This document shows, piece after piece, positions 8,187 through 14,050 of a DNA stretch of 17,359 nucleotides. Numbering within the stretch: the stretch's first letter is position 1; each line of letters opens with the position of its first letter. The stretch is from Gammaproteobacteria bacterium (GTDB lineage: Bacteria > Pseudomonadota > Gammaproteobacteria > PS1 > Pseudothioglobaceae): contig JAJRPY010000034.1 in assembly GCA_024280535.1 (NCBI GenBank), positions 1 through 17,359 on the forward strand, given 5' to 3'. A model generated the notes under the pieces. The model was not told where the DNA came from. It saw only the letters and a program-made list of their open reading frames with translations, and ran no database searches. The position numbers and the translations under genes were made by a program.

Positions 8187-8220
8187 AAAAAAAACCAGCC
8201 TTAGAATGAAGACTGGTTTT
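8187..8220 (-). terminator. Rho-independent terminator directly after aapJ
   Basis: Twelve-base arms (8209-8220 and 8191-8202) pair around a 6-nt loop with one wobble pair. The core is CCAGTCTT and AAGGCTGG on the minus strand, followed by eight U residues (8194-8187). It begins 10 nt after the aapJ stop. Being inside the operon, it probably allows partial readthrough and keeps binding protein in excess over permease. Confidence 0.85.
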
Positions 8221-8230
8221 ATTAGATTTT

Positions 8231-9238
8231 TTATCTAAATGGCGGCGAGTACATAATACCACCCTTTGTCCATAAGGCGTTCAGACCTCTGGAAATGTTA
8301 ATCGGCGTGTTGACACCGATATTACGCTCGAAAATTTCAGAGTAGTTACCCACTTGTTTGATGATATGGTAAGACCATTTTTTATCCAAACCTAGGTTTT
8401 TGCCCATGGTGCCTGTATGTCCCAATAAACGGTTAATTTCAGAATTATTACTAGCCTTATCAACATTGGCACTAGTCACCCCTAATTCTTCCGCTGTCAA
8501 CATAGCATTTAGCGTCCAACGCACAATATTAAACCACTTGTTATCGCCTTGACGCACCACAGGGGCTAGTGGCTCTTTAGAGATGATGTTTGGCAACACA
8601 ATGGCAGAAGATGGATCTTTGAGTGTGGTTCTTAAGGCATATAAGCGCGATTGATCAGTTGTTAATACATCACAACGCCCTAATTCAAAATTTGACTTAG
8701 TTTGTGCAATCGTATCGGTGGTTGCTAATTTGTAACTAAAGCCTTCTGATTTAGCGTAATCAGCCAGATTAAGCTCGGTAGTCGTGCCTTCGTTTACACA
8801 AAAAGTAGCGCCACCCAACTCTGATGCGTCTTTAATCCCTGAATTTTTCTTAACCATAAATCCTTGCCCATCATAATAAATAACACCAGCAAAGTTCAGC
8901 CCTAGCGAAGTATCACGCGTTTGCGTCCAAGTCGTTACTCTTGAGAGTATGTCAATTTCACCACCCTGAAGTGCTGTAAAACGCTCTTTTCCGGTTAATG
9001 GAATGTATTTTACTTTTGAGCTGTCACCCAAAGTAGCAGCAGCAACGGCTTTACAAAAATCAACATCCAAACCTGTCCATTTGTGATGTTTATCAACAGA
9101 TGAAAAACCAGCCAACCCAGTCGAAACGCCGCAACTTAGGATGCCTTTGGATCGTACATCGCTTAATGTATCTGCACTCGCACTAAAGCCGGTGACGGCT
9201 AATAATGACGCAACAGAAAATTGTAATAATTTATTCAT
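8231..9238 (-). CDS. aapJ: General L-amino acid ABC transporter, periplasmic binding protein AapJ
   Basis: A secreted solute-binding protein of 335 residues that captures L-amino acids in the periplasm and delivers them to AapQM. The signal peptide is residues 1-22 (MNKLLQFSVASLLAVTGFSA, cleaved after SASA). The mature protein shows the AapJ pattern: ILSCGVSTGLAGFS, WTGLDVDFCKAVAAA with two cysteines that probably form a disulfide, LTGKERFTALQGGEIDILSR, and GTTTELNLADY. The frame extends upstream to 9307, but the ATG at 9238 is preferred: GAGGA lies 8 nt upstream, and this start gives a clean signal peptide. It is the first gene of the operon and has its own terminator. Confidence 0.95.
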   Translation of the reverse strand: MNKLLQFSVASLLAVTGFSASADTLSDVRSKGILSCGVSTGLAGFSSVDKHHKWTGLDVDFCKAVAAATLGDSSKVKYIPLTGKERFTALQGGEIDILSRVTTWTQTRDTSLGLNFAGVIYYDGQGFMVKKNSGIKDASELGGATFCVNEGTTTELNLADYAKSEGFSYKLATTDTIAQTKSNFELGRCDVLTTDQSRLYALRTTLKDPSSAIVLPNIISKEPLAPVVRQGDNKWFNIVRWTLNAMLTAEELGVTSANVDKASNNSEINRLLGHTGTMGKNLGLDKKWSYHIIKQVGNYSEIFERNIGVNTPINISRGLNALWTKGGIMYSPPFR

Positions 9239-9510
9239 AAAACTTTTCCTCATTGAGATTAATAAAATGCAACATTTTTTAAATATTGCAACTAAAGAGT
9301 TTATCAAAAAAATAACCTTTTTTGAGAGTGGTTTTAAAAATAAATTTGAGTTTTGGTTAATTAAGAGGGCTTGAAAACATATTTAGCCCTTTATATACAA
9401 GGGACTGCATGTCTATAACACACTACACTTTTCTTGCACTTTCCCTCATTCGTTTTGATGTGTTCAATCGATGATATTTGCCCTCTGTCTAAAAAATGTA
9501 CGGGCTAGAC
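9239..9510. promoter_or_regulatory. aapJ upstream region with overlapping hairpin arms
   Basis: This holds the leader and promoter region of the aap operon; I could not choose a convincing -35/-10 pair. On the minus strand three short arms lie in order: CCCTT (9403-9399), AAGGGCT (9391-9385) and AGCCCT (9371-9366). The middle arm can pair with either neighbour, so two exclusive stems are possible. The first pair, with a 7-bp TATATAC spacer, could equally be a palindromic operator. Confidence 0.4.
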
Positions 9511-9539
9511 AAAAAAATCTAAGCAATTGCTTAGATTTT
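9511..9539 (-). terminator. Rho-independent terminator after the small propeller gene
   Basis: A 26-bp perfect palindrome (9514-9539; core CTAAGCAATTGCTTAG) is followed on the minus strand by U residues down to 9511. It starts 24 nt after the stop of the 325-residue propeller gene and separates that gene from the aap operon. Confidence 0.85.
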
Positions 9540-9563
9540 AAGTGTGTTGCTATTTTGACTGTT

Positions 9564-10541
9564 TTATAGCTGTTTAGCTTTTAAGCCACTTGGCACTGTA
9601 GTTTGCCCAGAATCATTAAACCCCCAACATTCAACAGTATTGTTAGTTTTTAAAGCACAAGAATGATAGTATCCTAATGTAATTTGTTTGGCTTTTAAGC
9701 CGCTAGGCACTGTAGCTTGCCCAAAACTGTTAACCCCCCAACATTCAACAGTATTGTCAGTTTTTAAGGCACAAGAATGAAGGAATCCCAATGCAATTTG
9801 TTTGGCTTTTAAGCTACTAGGCACTGTAGTTTGTCCACTGGAGTTAAAACCCCAGCATTCAACGCTACTGTCAGTTTTTAAGGCACAGGAGTGATAGCCC
9901 CCTAATGCAATTTGTTTAGCTTTTAAGTCATTTGGCACTGTGATTTGTCCATCAGAATTACTTCCCCAACATTCAACGCTATTATCAGTTTTTAGGGCGC
10001 AGGAGTGATAGCCTCCTAATGCAACTTGTTTGGCTGTTAGAGTATTCGGCACTGTGGTTTGTCCATCGGAGTTTTTTCCCCAACATTTAATAGTATTGTC
10101 AGCTTTTAAGGCGCAGGAATGAAGGGCTCCCAATGCAATTTGTTGGGCTTTTAGACCATTCGGCACTACGACTTCATTATCCCTAAACCCCCAGCATGCA
10201 ATAGTAGCATCAGTTTTTAAAGCGCAGGAATAATCTGCTCCTAGTGCAATTTGTTTGGCTTTTAAGCCACTTGGTACTGTGACTGGATCATCACCCCAAC
10301 AGTCAACAGTATCATTAGCTTTTAAAGCGCAGGAATGGTAGCTTCCAACAGAACTCGCCGATCCTAGCTGACAAGCTTCTCCACAATTATTTGCCTTTAA
10401 TTGCTTATCTGAATAACCTTCATAGAAGGGCAAGGATTTTTCAGTACTGTCACCTTGATACTGCTTATTAAAGGTTGGCTCTAATGCATAAATACTATTA
10501 ATGTTAAACATGAATATTACAATGCTAAAAAGTATTTTCAT
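9564..10541 (-). CDS. Secreted RCC1-like beta-propeller protein (short paralogue)
   Basis: A 325-residue protein with a signal peptide at 1-19 (MKILFSIVIFMFNINSIYA). A short segment (LEPTF...LPFYEGYSDKQLKA) is followed by a Cys-containing cap, CGEACQLGSASSVG at ~53-66. Seven RCC1-like repeats then run to the C-terminus, each with HSCALKTDNTVECWG. Repeat cysteines are at 71, 106, 143, 181, 219, 257 and 295, so the unit is 38 residues except for the first two. Each repeat has a second Cys ten residues later in CWG, giving seven probable disulfides, which fits an extracytoplasmic protein. No catalytic domain is seen; binding to a protein or glycan partner is likely but not shown. It is a paralogue of the next gene upstream, lacking its middle ~345 residues. 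AGGA precedes the ATG. Confidence 0.85.
   Translation of the reverse strand: MKILFSIVIFMFNINSIYALEPTFNKQYQGDSTEKSLPFYEGYSDKQLKANNCGEACQLGSASSVGSYHSCALKANDTVDCWGDDPVTVPSGLKAKQIALGADYSCALKTDATIACWGFRDNEVVVPNGLKAQQIALGALHSCALKADNTIKCWGKNSDGQTTVPNTLTAKQVALGGYHSCALKTDNSVECWGSNSDGQITVPNDLKAKQIALGGYHSCALKTDSSVECWGFNSSGQTTVPSSLKAKQIALGFLHSCALKTDNTVECWGVNSFGQATVPSGLKAKQITLGYYHSCALKTNNTVECWGFNDSGQTTVPSGLKAKQL
9567..10343 (-). repeat. Seven tandem ~114-bp repeats encoding propeller blades
   Basis: The DNA repeats with a period of 114 bp (105 and 111 bp for the first two units) and encodes SCALK-x6-CWG followed by GQTTVPSGLKAKQIALG. The final unit stops at KAKQL, the point where the next blade would begin. 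Confidence 0.9.
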
Positions 10542-10584
10542 TATTTTTTTTCCTATTTTTTGAAAAAAATTTATTATATTATAT

Positions 10585-10590
10585 ATTATA
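10585..10590 (-). promoter_or_regulatory. Candidate -10 of the short propeller gene
   Basis: TATAAT lies at 10590-10585 on the minus strand, within a run holding two further overlapping TATAAT matches. No good -35 is seen at 17 bp. The preceding GGCTTTTTTGCAC resembles the sequence before the -10 of the long paralogue, so the promoter seems to be duplicated along with the gene. The start codon is 44 nt downstream. Confidence 0.45.
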
Positions 10591-10706
10591 GTGCAAAAAA
10601 GCCTGATTATGTATATGTCATTTTGCTTGATAATTTTAGAAAAGAGTCATTTGGCTAGTTAAGATTTTTGTTTTTAAGTCTGTTGCTATTTGACTATTTT
10701 ACTACT

Positions 10707-12722
10707 TTATAACTGTTTGGCCTTTAAGTCACTCGGTGCTGTGGATTGTCCATGGTAGTTATTCCCCCAACATTCAACAGTATTGTCAGTTTTTAGGGCG
10801 CAGGAATGATAGAGTCCCAATTGAATTTGTTTGGCAATTAGACCACTCGGCACTGTAGTTTGTCCGGTGATGTTATTACCCCAACATTCAACAGTGTTGT
10901 CAGTTTTTAAAGCACAGGAATGAAAAGCCCCTAATGCAATTTGTTTGGCAGTTAAACCGTCTGGCACTGTGGTTTTTCCAGAACTATCATCACCCCAGCA
11001 TTCAATAGTGTCGTCAGTTTTTAAGGCGCAAGAATGATGGTATCCCAATGCAATTTGTTTGGCTTTTAAACCACTTGGCACTGTGCTTTGCTCATACTCA
11101 TTATCTCCCCAGCATTCAACAGTATTATCAATTTTCAAGGCGCAGGAATTATAATCTCCTAATGAAATTTGTTTAGCCTTTAAACCGTTTGGTACTGTAG
11201 CCTGCCCAACAGAGTTAAACCCCCAGCACGCAACAGTATCATCAGTTTTTAAGGCACAGGAATGGGAGCCTCCCAATGCAATTTGTTTGACCTTTAAGCC
11301 AGCTGATATGCTGGTTAGTCCACTGGGCTGATATCCCCAGCATTCAACAGTATCATCAGTTTTTAAAGCGCAGGAATAATCTACCCCCAATGCAATTTGT
11401 TTGGCTTTTAAACCGTTTGGCACTGCGGTTTGTCCATCACAGTTATTCCCCCAACAGTTGACAGTATCATCAGCTTTTAAAGCACAGGAATGATGACCTC
11501 CCACAGAGCTCGCCAATCCCAATTGACAAGCCTCTCCACAATCTTCCGCCTTTAATTGTTTATCAGCCGCTTCAAAATATCGAAAAGTATCTGGATAGCC
11601 TTTTTCTAAATACTGCCAATACCAATTGCTTTTCTGATCTGTAGGAAAATGCCAGTATCGCTTATCTCCACCTAGACGAAATAATTCAAAGTAATCTATA
11701 CTATCGCTATGAGGATTATGGTATTTAAAAATATCTCCAATAGTGCCCTTTCTATCATTACTTCCCCAAGACTTTGTATCCTTGATAAAGTTTTCATCAA
11801 AGTCTTTGCCTGCATATGCCCAATACCAATTATCTTTTTGATTTGTAGGAAAATGCCAATATCTACCGTCTCCACCTAAGCGGGATAATCTAAAAAAATC
11901 AATTTGATTGGCATAAGCATTGTTGTATTTAAACACCTCTCCGATATTGCCCTTTCTATCAGACTCGCCCCATCTGGCTGGCTTGATACGCCAAGGAGGC
12001 ATGTCTGTTAAAACAGAGGGATCTTTTCCAAGCGCTTTAATATTTTCCTTTTCAAGGTGTAAAAAAGTTCTGACTGTGCTTAAAAGTTCAGTATCCTCTA
12101 CAGGTTTTGCGTTAAAACATGAAGAGGTCTTGGGTTTGTAAGTATTTTTATCACAAAGTGCATAAGTAAGATTATTCTCGGCAGATAAACTAGGGGCAAT
12201 CCTGTCAATCCAATCGGCTAATTTTAGTGGATGTTTTGCTTCTACAGAAGGATCTAAAACATACACTTGCCCTTGTGAAGAAATCACTGGAACGACATTA
12301 AACTGCCGTTCTACAGTTCTATCTAATGTATTCGAGGTATTGACTTTTAAATCACCAAAAACAAATAGTTTTTTTACTGCTGGGAATTTGTATTTGTTTA
12401 ATACTTTGCTTAATATATCAGCCCTAACAAAACTGCCATCTTGAGGGTATAACCAGGGTATGCGTCTTCTTTCGGTATCTGTAGGGATGAGCAAACTGTC
12501 TCTGCCTCTTCTAAAGCCTTCTTTAAGCTGCTTGCCACTCCACTCTTGCAAGACAGAAAAATCTATTTGCTCTAGTTTCTTTGCTATTTTGTAAGGATAT
12601 GGTATTCCTTCATAAGCAGGTAACGCCTCTTCAAAACTATTACCTGTATGCCATTCATAGGTTGGTTCTAGTGCATAAACGTTACTGAGTATGAACATAG
12701 CAACACCAAAAAATGCTTTCAT
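10707..12722 (-). CDS. Secreted protein: degenerate protein-glutaminase-like domain, duplicated Trp/Tyr-rich module, RCC1-like propeller
   Basis: A 671-residue protein. The ATG at 12722 is chosen over 12764 because AGGAGAGG lies just upstream and a signal peptide follows (MKAFFGVAMFILSNVYA). Residues ~85-175 resemble the protein-glutaminase (protein deamidase) fold: IPWLYPQDGSFVRADIL, KKLFVFGDLKV, QFNVVPVIS, GQVYVLDPSV, LADWIDRI. From memory of that family, the nucleophile Cys and the His that follow these patterns (DGCYARA, HVAPV) are here Ser97 and Asn142; Asp157 is kept. Residues ~249-304 and ~317-373 are two copies of a module with DRKG, IFKY, GGD-RYWHFPT-QK-NWYW. Residues ~395-671 are the Cys cap and seven exact 38-residue propeller repeats. 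It may be an exported adhesin or effector-like protein; activity is unproven. Confidence 0.8.
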   Translation of the reverse strand: MKAFFGVAMFILSNVYALEPTYEWHTGNSFEEALPAYEGIPYPYKIAKKLEQIDFSVLQEWSGKQLKEGFRRGRDSLLIPTDTERRRIPWLYPQDGSFVRADILSKVLNKYKFPAVKKLFVFGDLKVNTSNTLDRTVERQFNVVPVISSQGQVYVLDPSVEAKHPLKLADWIDRIAPSLSAENNLTYALCDKNTYKPKTSSCFNAKPVEDTELLSTVRTFLHLEKENIKALGKDPSVLTDMPPWRIKPARWGESDRKGNIGEVFKYNNAYANQIDFFRLSRLGGDGRYWHFPTNQKDNWYWAYAGKDFDENFIKDTKSWGSNDRKGTIGDIFKYHNPHSDSIDYFELFRLGGDKRYWHFPTDQKSNWYWQYLEKGYPDTFRYFEAADKQLKAEDCGEACQLGLASSVGGHHSCALKADDTVNCWGNNCDGQTAVPNGLKAKQIALGVDYSCALKTDDTVECWGYQPSGLTSISAGLKVKQIALGGSHSCALKTDDTVACWGFNSVGQATVPNGLKAKQISLGDYNSCALKIDNTVECWGDNEYEQSTVPSGLKAKQIALGYHHSCALKTDDTIECWGDDSSGKTTVPDGLTAKQIALGAFHSCALKTDNTVECWGNNITGQTTVPSGLIAKQIQLGLYHSCALKTDNTVECWGNNYHGQSTAPSDLKAKQL
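10710..11501 (-). repeat. Seven tandem 114-bp propeller repeats
   Basis: The first cysteines of the seven encoded repeats are at residues 413, 451, 489, 527, 565, 603 and 641, an exact 38-residue (114-bp) period. Units carry GLKAKQIALG, HSCALKTD and VECWG. The block is homologous to the one in the neighbouring short paralogue, and similarity continues past the stop codons (GTTGCTATTTTGACT and GTTGCTATTTGACT). Confidence 0.9.
11604..11978 (-). repeat. Two copies of a 68-residue (204-bp) module
   Basis: Residues 249-304 and 317-373 of the long propeller protein align along their length. They share WG--DRKG-IG-IFKY-N, ID-F-L-RLGGD-RYWHFPT and QK-NWYW-Y, with Trp251 and Trp319 exactly 68 apart. 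I do not recognise the domain. Confidence 0.85.
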
Positions 12723-12752
12723 AATCCTCTCCTTATTTTTTACAAAAAGTTG

Positions 12753-12761
12753 ATTATAGCA
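12753..12761 (-). promoter_or_regulatory. Extended -10 promoter of the long propeller gene
   Basis: TGCTATAAT on the minus strand is a perfect extended -10 element. The -35 position holds ATGAGC, a poor match, which is common with extended -10 promoters. The start codon is 31 nt downstream of the element. Confidence 0.65.
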
Positions 12762-12869
12762 CAAAGAAAAAGCCCGCTCATTCCCATCTAATTTATTTTA
12801 TTTTTCGTTAGCACATTGGCATTAGTTAAAAAAAACTAACCACTAGTCACTGTTTGAATGTGTATAAGA

Positions 12870-13112
12870 TTAGCTAAAATGGGTACTAGAATAAACCTTT
12901 GAAGGTGCTAAATTTGGCGTAGGTGATTTTTTTTGATGTTGTTTTTGATAGTAAGCGATACCCCCTAAGCATAGGGTTACCGTAATGATAACGCTTAGAT
13001 GCTTAGAATTAACGACTGGTGAATAACTGACGTAAGCGGATGCCAAGGTTGTGCTAGCTAGAAAAGTTGCTGATAAGGCCAATATTGGCTTAATAAAGAT
13101 AGACAATTTCAT
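12870..13112 (-). CDS. Small membrane protein of unknown function
   Basis: An 80-residue protein if it starts at the ATG at 13112. A frame-compatible ATG at 13145 would add 11 residues (MPRFHINPAQP) and overlap the upstream gene. Residues ~5-26 (IFIKPILALSATFLASTTLASA) form a signal peptide or membrane anchor. A second hydrophobic helix, at about 40-54 (LSVIITVTLCLGGIAYY), is followed by a basic stretch (QKQHQKK) and a polar tail. By the positive-inside rule the tail is cytoplasmic. Neither start has a good ribosome-binding site, so translation may depend on the Sel1-repeat gene that ends 13 nt upstream. I do not recognise the family. Confidence 0.55.
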   Translation of the reverse strand: MKLSIFIKPILALSATFLASTTLASAYVSYSPVVNSKHLSVIITVTLCLGGIAYYQKQHQKKSPTPNLAPSKVYSSTHFS

Positions 13113-13125
13113 TGGTTGTGCTGGA

Positions 13126-13482
13126 TTAATGTGAAATCGTGGCATCAGTGAGCTGGCTGATGATTGATTGTGTTGAACTGGAATTTTTTAAGACTGCTCT
13201 GGCATACCATTTATCTGCCAATTTCTCGTTAGCCTGAGTGCCCTCACCCGTCAAGTAAGCGTACCAAACGTTAAACTGGGCAGGTAAGTTGCCTTGTTTG
13301 GCAGCTCTTTGATGCCAGTAAAAAGCATGCACTGAATTTTTAGCAATACCTCTGCCTTGTTGGAAAATATTGGCCAATTTATATTGTGCATCAGCATCAC
13401 CTAAATAAGCTTGTTGTTGCAATTTAACAGTTTCAATTTTTAGCTCAGATTCTGCTAGCAAGTGTTTGTGCATTTTGTTCAT
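13126..13482 (-). CDS. Sel1-repeat protein
   Basis: A 118-residue helical-repeat protein with no signal peptide. After a ~25-residue helix (KHLLAESELKIETVKLQQQA) come two Sel1-like repeats: GDADAQYKLANIFQQGRGIAKN-HAFYWHQRAAKQG and NLPAQFNVWYAYLTGEGTQAN-KLADKWYARAV. Sel1 repeats are protein-protein interaction scaffolds. With only two repeats it is short and may cap or bind another repeat protein. AGGA precedes the ATG by 9 nt, and a good promoter lies just upstream. It is divergent from the HTH gene and probably cotranscribed with the small membrane protein. Confidence 0.8.
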   Translation of the reverse strand: MNKMHKHLLAESELKIETVKLQQQAYLGDADAQYKLANIFQQGRGIAKNSVHAFYWHQRAAKQGNLPAQFNVWYAYLTGEGTQANEKLADKWYARAVLKNSSSTQSIISQLTDATISH

Positions 13483-13514
13483 TACATTTTCCTGTTTTTG
13501 ATTAAGTTGATTGA

Positions 13515-13543
13515 AATATACCGTGTTTTTTATTCCCTGTAAA
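13515..13543 (-). promoter_or_regulatory. Sigma70-type promoter of the Sel1-repeat gene
   Basis: On the minus strand TTTACA (13543-13538) and TATATT (13520-13515) are separated by 17 bp, each matching consensus at 5 of 6 positions. The transcription start would be near 13508, about 26 nt before the ATG. Confidence 0.7.
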
Positions 13544-13621
13544 GACTATTTTTAATAAAAATTAAATATATTTTAATTCATTAAAAATCAATGTGTTATA
13601 TGTGTTTTATGGTAATTTTAC

Positions 13622-13668
13622 TACTACTAGTATTTTTTAACTAATTTAATCCCCTTTCACTAGTAGTA
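13622..13668. promoter_or_regulatory. Inverted repeat, probable operator of the HTH regulator
   Basis: TACTACTAGT (13622-13631) and ACTAGTAGTA (13659-13668) are perfect inverted 10-mers separated by 27 bp. Each contains the palindrome ACTAGT (TACTAGTA in the left copy). The right copy lies between the -35 and -10 positions of the HTH promoter, as expected for autorepression. The left copy is in the divergent intergenic region. Confidence 0.6.
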
Positions 13669-13683
13669 AAAATTAACTATAAT
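13655..13683 (+). promoter_or_regulatory. Promoter of the HTH gene and probably of nadE
   Basis: TATAAT (13678-13683) is a perfect -10 element. The -35 position holds TTTCAC, a poor match, so activity may depend on a regulator. The ATG is 34 nt downstream. Confidence 0.5.
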
Positions 13684-13717
13684 AGGTAAAAAATTCAAGT
13701 ATAAATGGGGTGAAAAT

Positions 13718-13927
13718 ATGGCAAACAAAACCAAAGATTATCTGGCTAAAGTCCGCAAAAAGACTGGCTTTTCAGATTATAAAATTTCACAAGAATATGG
13801 CATTAATCAATCTAATTTAAGCAAATATAAATCAGGAAAATCTAGTCTTTCTGAAGCACATGCTTGGCTATTTGCCAATATTTTGAAGATTAATCCAGCC
13901 GAAGTAGTAGCTTATACCAAACTTTAA
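13718..13927 (+). CDS. Small XRE/Cro-type helix-turn-helix regulator, probably truncated at its C-terminus
   Basis: A 69-residue DNA-binding protein. Residues ~20-47 hold the helix-turn-helix: DYKISQEYGINQSNLSKYKS. The next helix pair follows (SLSEAHAWLFANILKINPAEVVAY), as in small phage-type repressors. A GGGGTG ribosome-binding site precedes the ATG. The gene ends at TAA 13925-13927, yet the same frame continues for about 27 codons with a plausible helical tail (HAKNKGDKSKAIFWQEQLE). Related regulators often end this way, so the stop looks like a GAA-to-TAA nonsense change. The frame then runs into nadE. The palindromic operator upstream suggests autoregulation. Confidence 0.75.
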   Translation: MANKTKDYLAKVRKKTGFSDYKISQEYGINQSNLSKYKSGKSSLSEAHAWLFANILKINPAEVVAYTKL

Positions 13928-14050
13928 CATGCAAAAAATAAGGGCGATAAGTCGAAGGCTATATTTTGGCAGGAGCAGCTAGAAAACCTTTCAAATGCTC
14001 CAGAGCCTGTCAAAATCGATATTGCGCAAATTAACCCTGTTGTTGGCGAT

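Noticed and set aside
9239..9307. Longer aapJ N-terminus starting at 9307
   Set aside because: It would cover the ribosome-binding site and put 23 residues before a perfect signal peptide.
12822..12839. Inverted repeat TTAGTT/AACTAA as terminator of the small membrane protein gene
   Set aside because: The poly-A/T run is the loop, not the tail, and the stem has only A-T pairs and one G-C; not a standard terminator.
12842..12847. Third ACTAGT palindrome as another HTH operator
   Set aside because: A bare 6-mer also occurs inside aapJ at 8471, so it is expected by chance; only the paired sites near the HTH gene are extended.
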